23,260 nt of DNA, from NCBI GenBank assembly GCA_031278315.1, contig JAITKS010000443.1, positions 1 through 23,260 on the forward strand. Reading direction: 5' to 3'. Under the pieces are notes generated by a model that was not told the DNA's origin, did no database searches, and saw only the letters and a list, made by a program, of their open reading frames with translations. Below, piece after piece: positions 23,192-23,260 of this stretch (position 1 is its first letter; the number at the start of each line of letters is the position of its first letter). The stretch comes from Planctomycetaceae bacterium. Lineage in GTDB: Bacteria > Planctomycetota > Planctomycetia > Pirellulales > Thermoguttaceae. The translations under genes were made by a program, and so were the position numbers.

Positions 23192-23260
23192 ATGCAGATA
23201 TTTTCAAACATAACTAGACCAGCTGAAATCGCTCATCCGCACGACTTACTAACACGGCAC
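23192..23260 (+). CDS. Start of a gene truncated by the window edge
   Basis: The open frame from ATG 23192 runs to the last base without a stop, giving 23 residues (MQIFSNITRPAEIAHPHDLL...). AGGAG lies seven bases before the ATG (23180-23184), which is good support in a window where most genes lack such a site. Too short to identify. Confidence 0.5.
   Translation, partial: MQIFSNITRPAEIAHPHDLLTRH

Overview
The window is AT-rich (roughly two thirds A+T by eye) and about 65% coding. It looks like a chromosomal segment of a low-GC member of the Planctomycetota. The support is protein-level and recalled from known families: a Ser/Thr kinase with the planctomycete-type 'SGTMSKVYRARD' ATP loop, a 72-residue protein ending 'PLWHPEDRVDY..', a thioredoxin-like/CAP fusion, an NRDE protein, and scattered flagellar and pseudopilin genes. 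No rRNA, tRNA, phage or transposase gene is visible. A lineage below phylum is not claimed.

Layout. 1-829: gene-free. 830-1690 (+): Ser/Thr kinase. 2064-5972 (-): membrane-anchored TlpA-like thioredoxin, a TIGR04053-like radical SAM/SPASM protein, and an unknown protein probably co-oriented with the latter. 5973-7011: a 1 kb repeat-rich gap. 7012-11172 (+): flagellar rod/L-ring cluster flgF-flgG-flgA-flgH, without flgI behind it. 11307-12848 (-): GT39-like membrane glycosyltransferase. 13205-14017 (-): NRDE/TANGO2 protein. 14376-15515 (-): PulJ-like pseudopilin. 15516-17194: a 1.7 kb gap with the best promoter candidates of the window and a foldable segment. 17195-17413 (+): small conserved protein. 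17922-19889 (-): large secreted unknown protein. 19890-20790: a 0.9 kb gap with a terminator-like hairpin and a structured-looking leader. 20791-22083 (+): thioredoxin-like/CAP protein. 22813-23028 (+): ribosomal protein bS21. 23192-23260 (+): start of a gene cut by the window edge.

The flagellar genes form the only clear functional group: rod proteins FlgF and FlgG, the P-ring chaperone FlgA, and the L-ring protein FlgH. The other genes look like single units separated by long spacers.

The most distinctive feature is in the spacers and low-complexity tracts. Almost every spacer carries short tandem duplications with a period of 9-18 bp, often 13-15. At least three dispersed families recur: a 'CTAAAAAC..TAAT' element with nested GC hairpins, a 'CACGAAA' inverted repeat with 'TAATATATC' ends, and a 'TAGAGACACAA' palindrome. 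In-frame low-complexity tracts (poly-Asn, Ser/Thr/Glu, Ala/Lys) are inserted in or appended to otherwise conserved proteins. No transposase accompanies the repeats, so they may be non-autonomous elements; this is inference.
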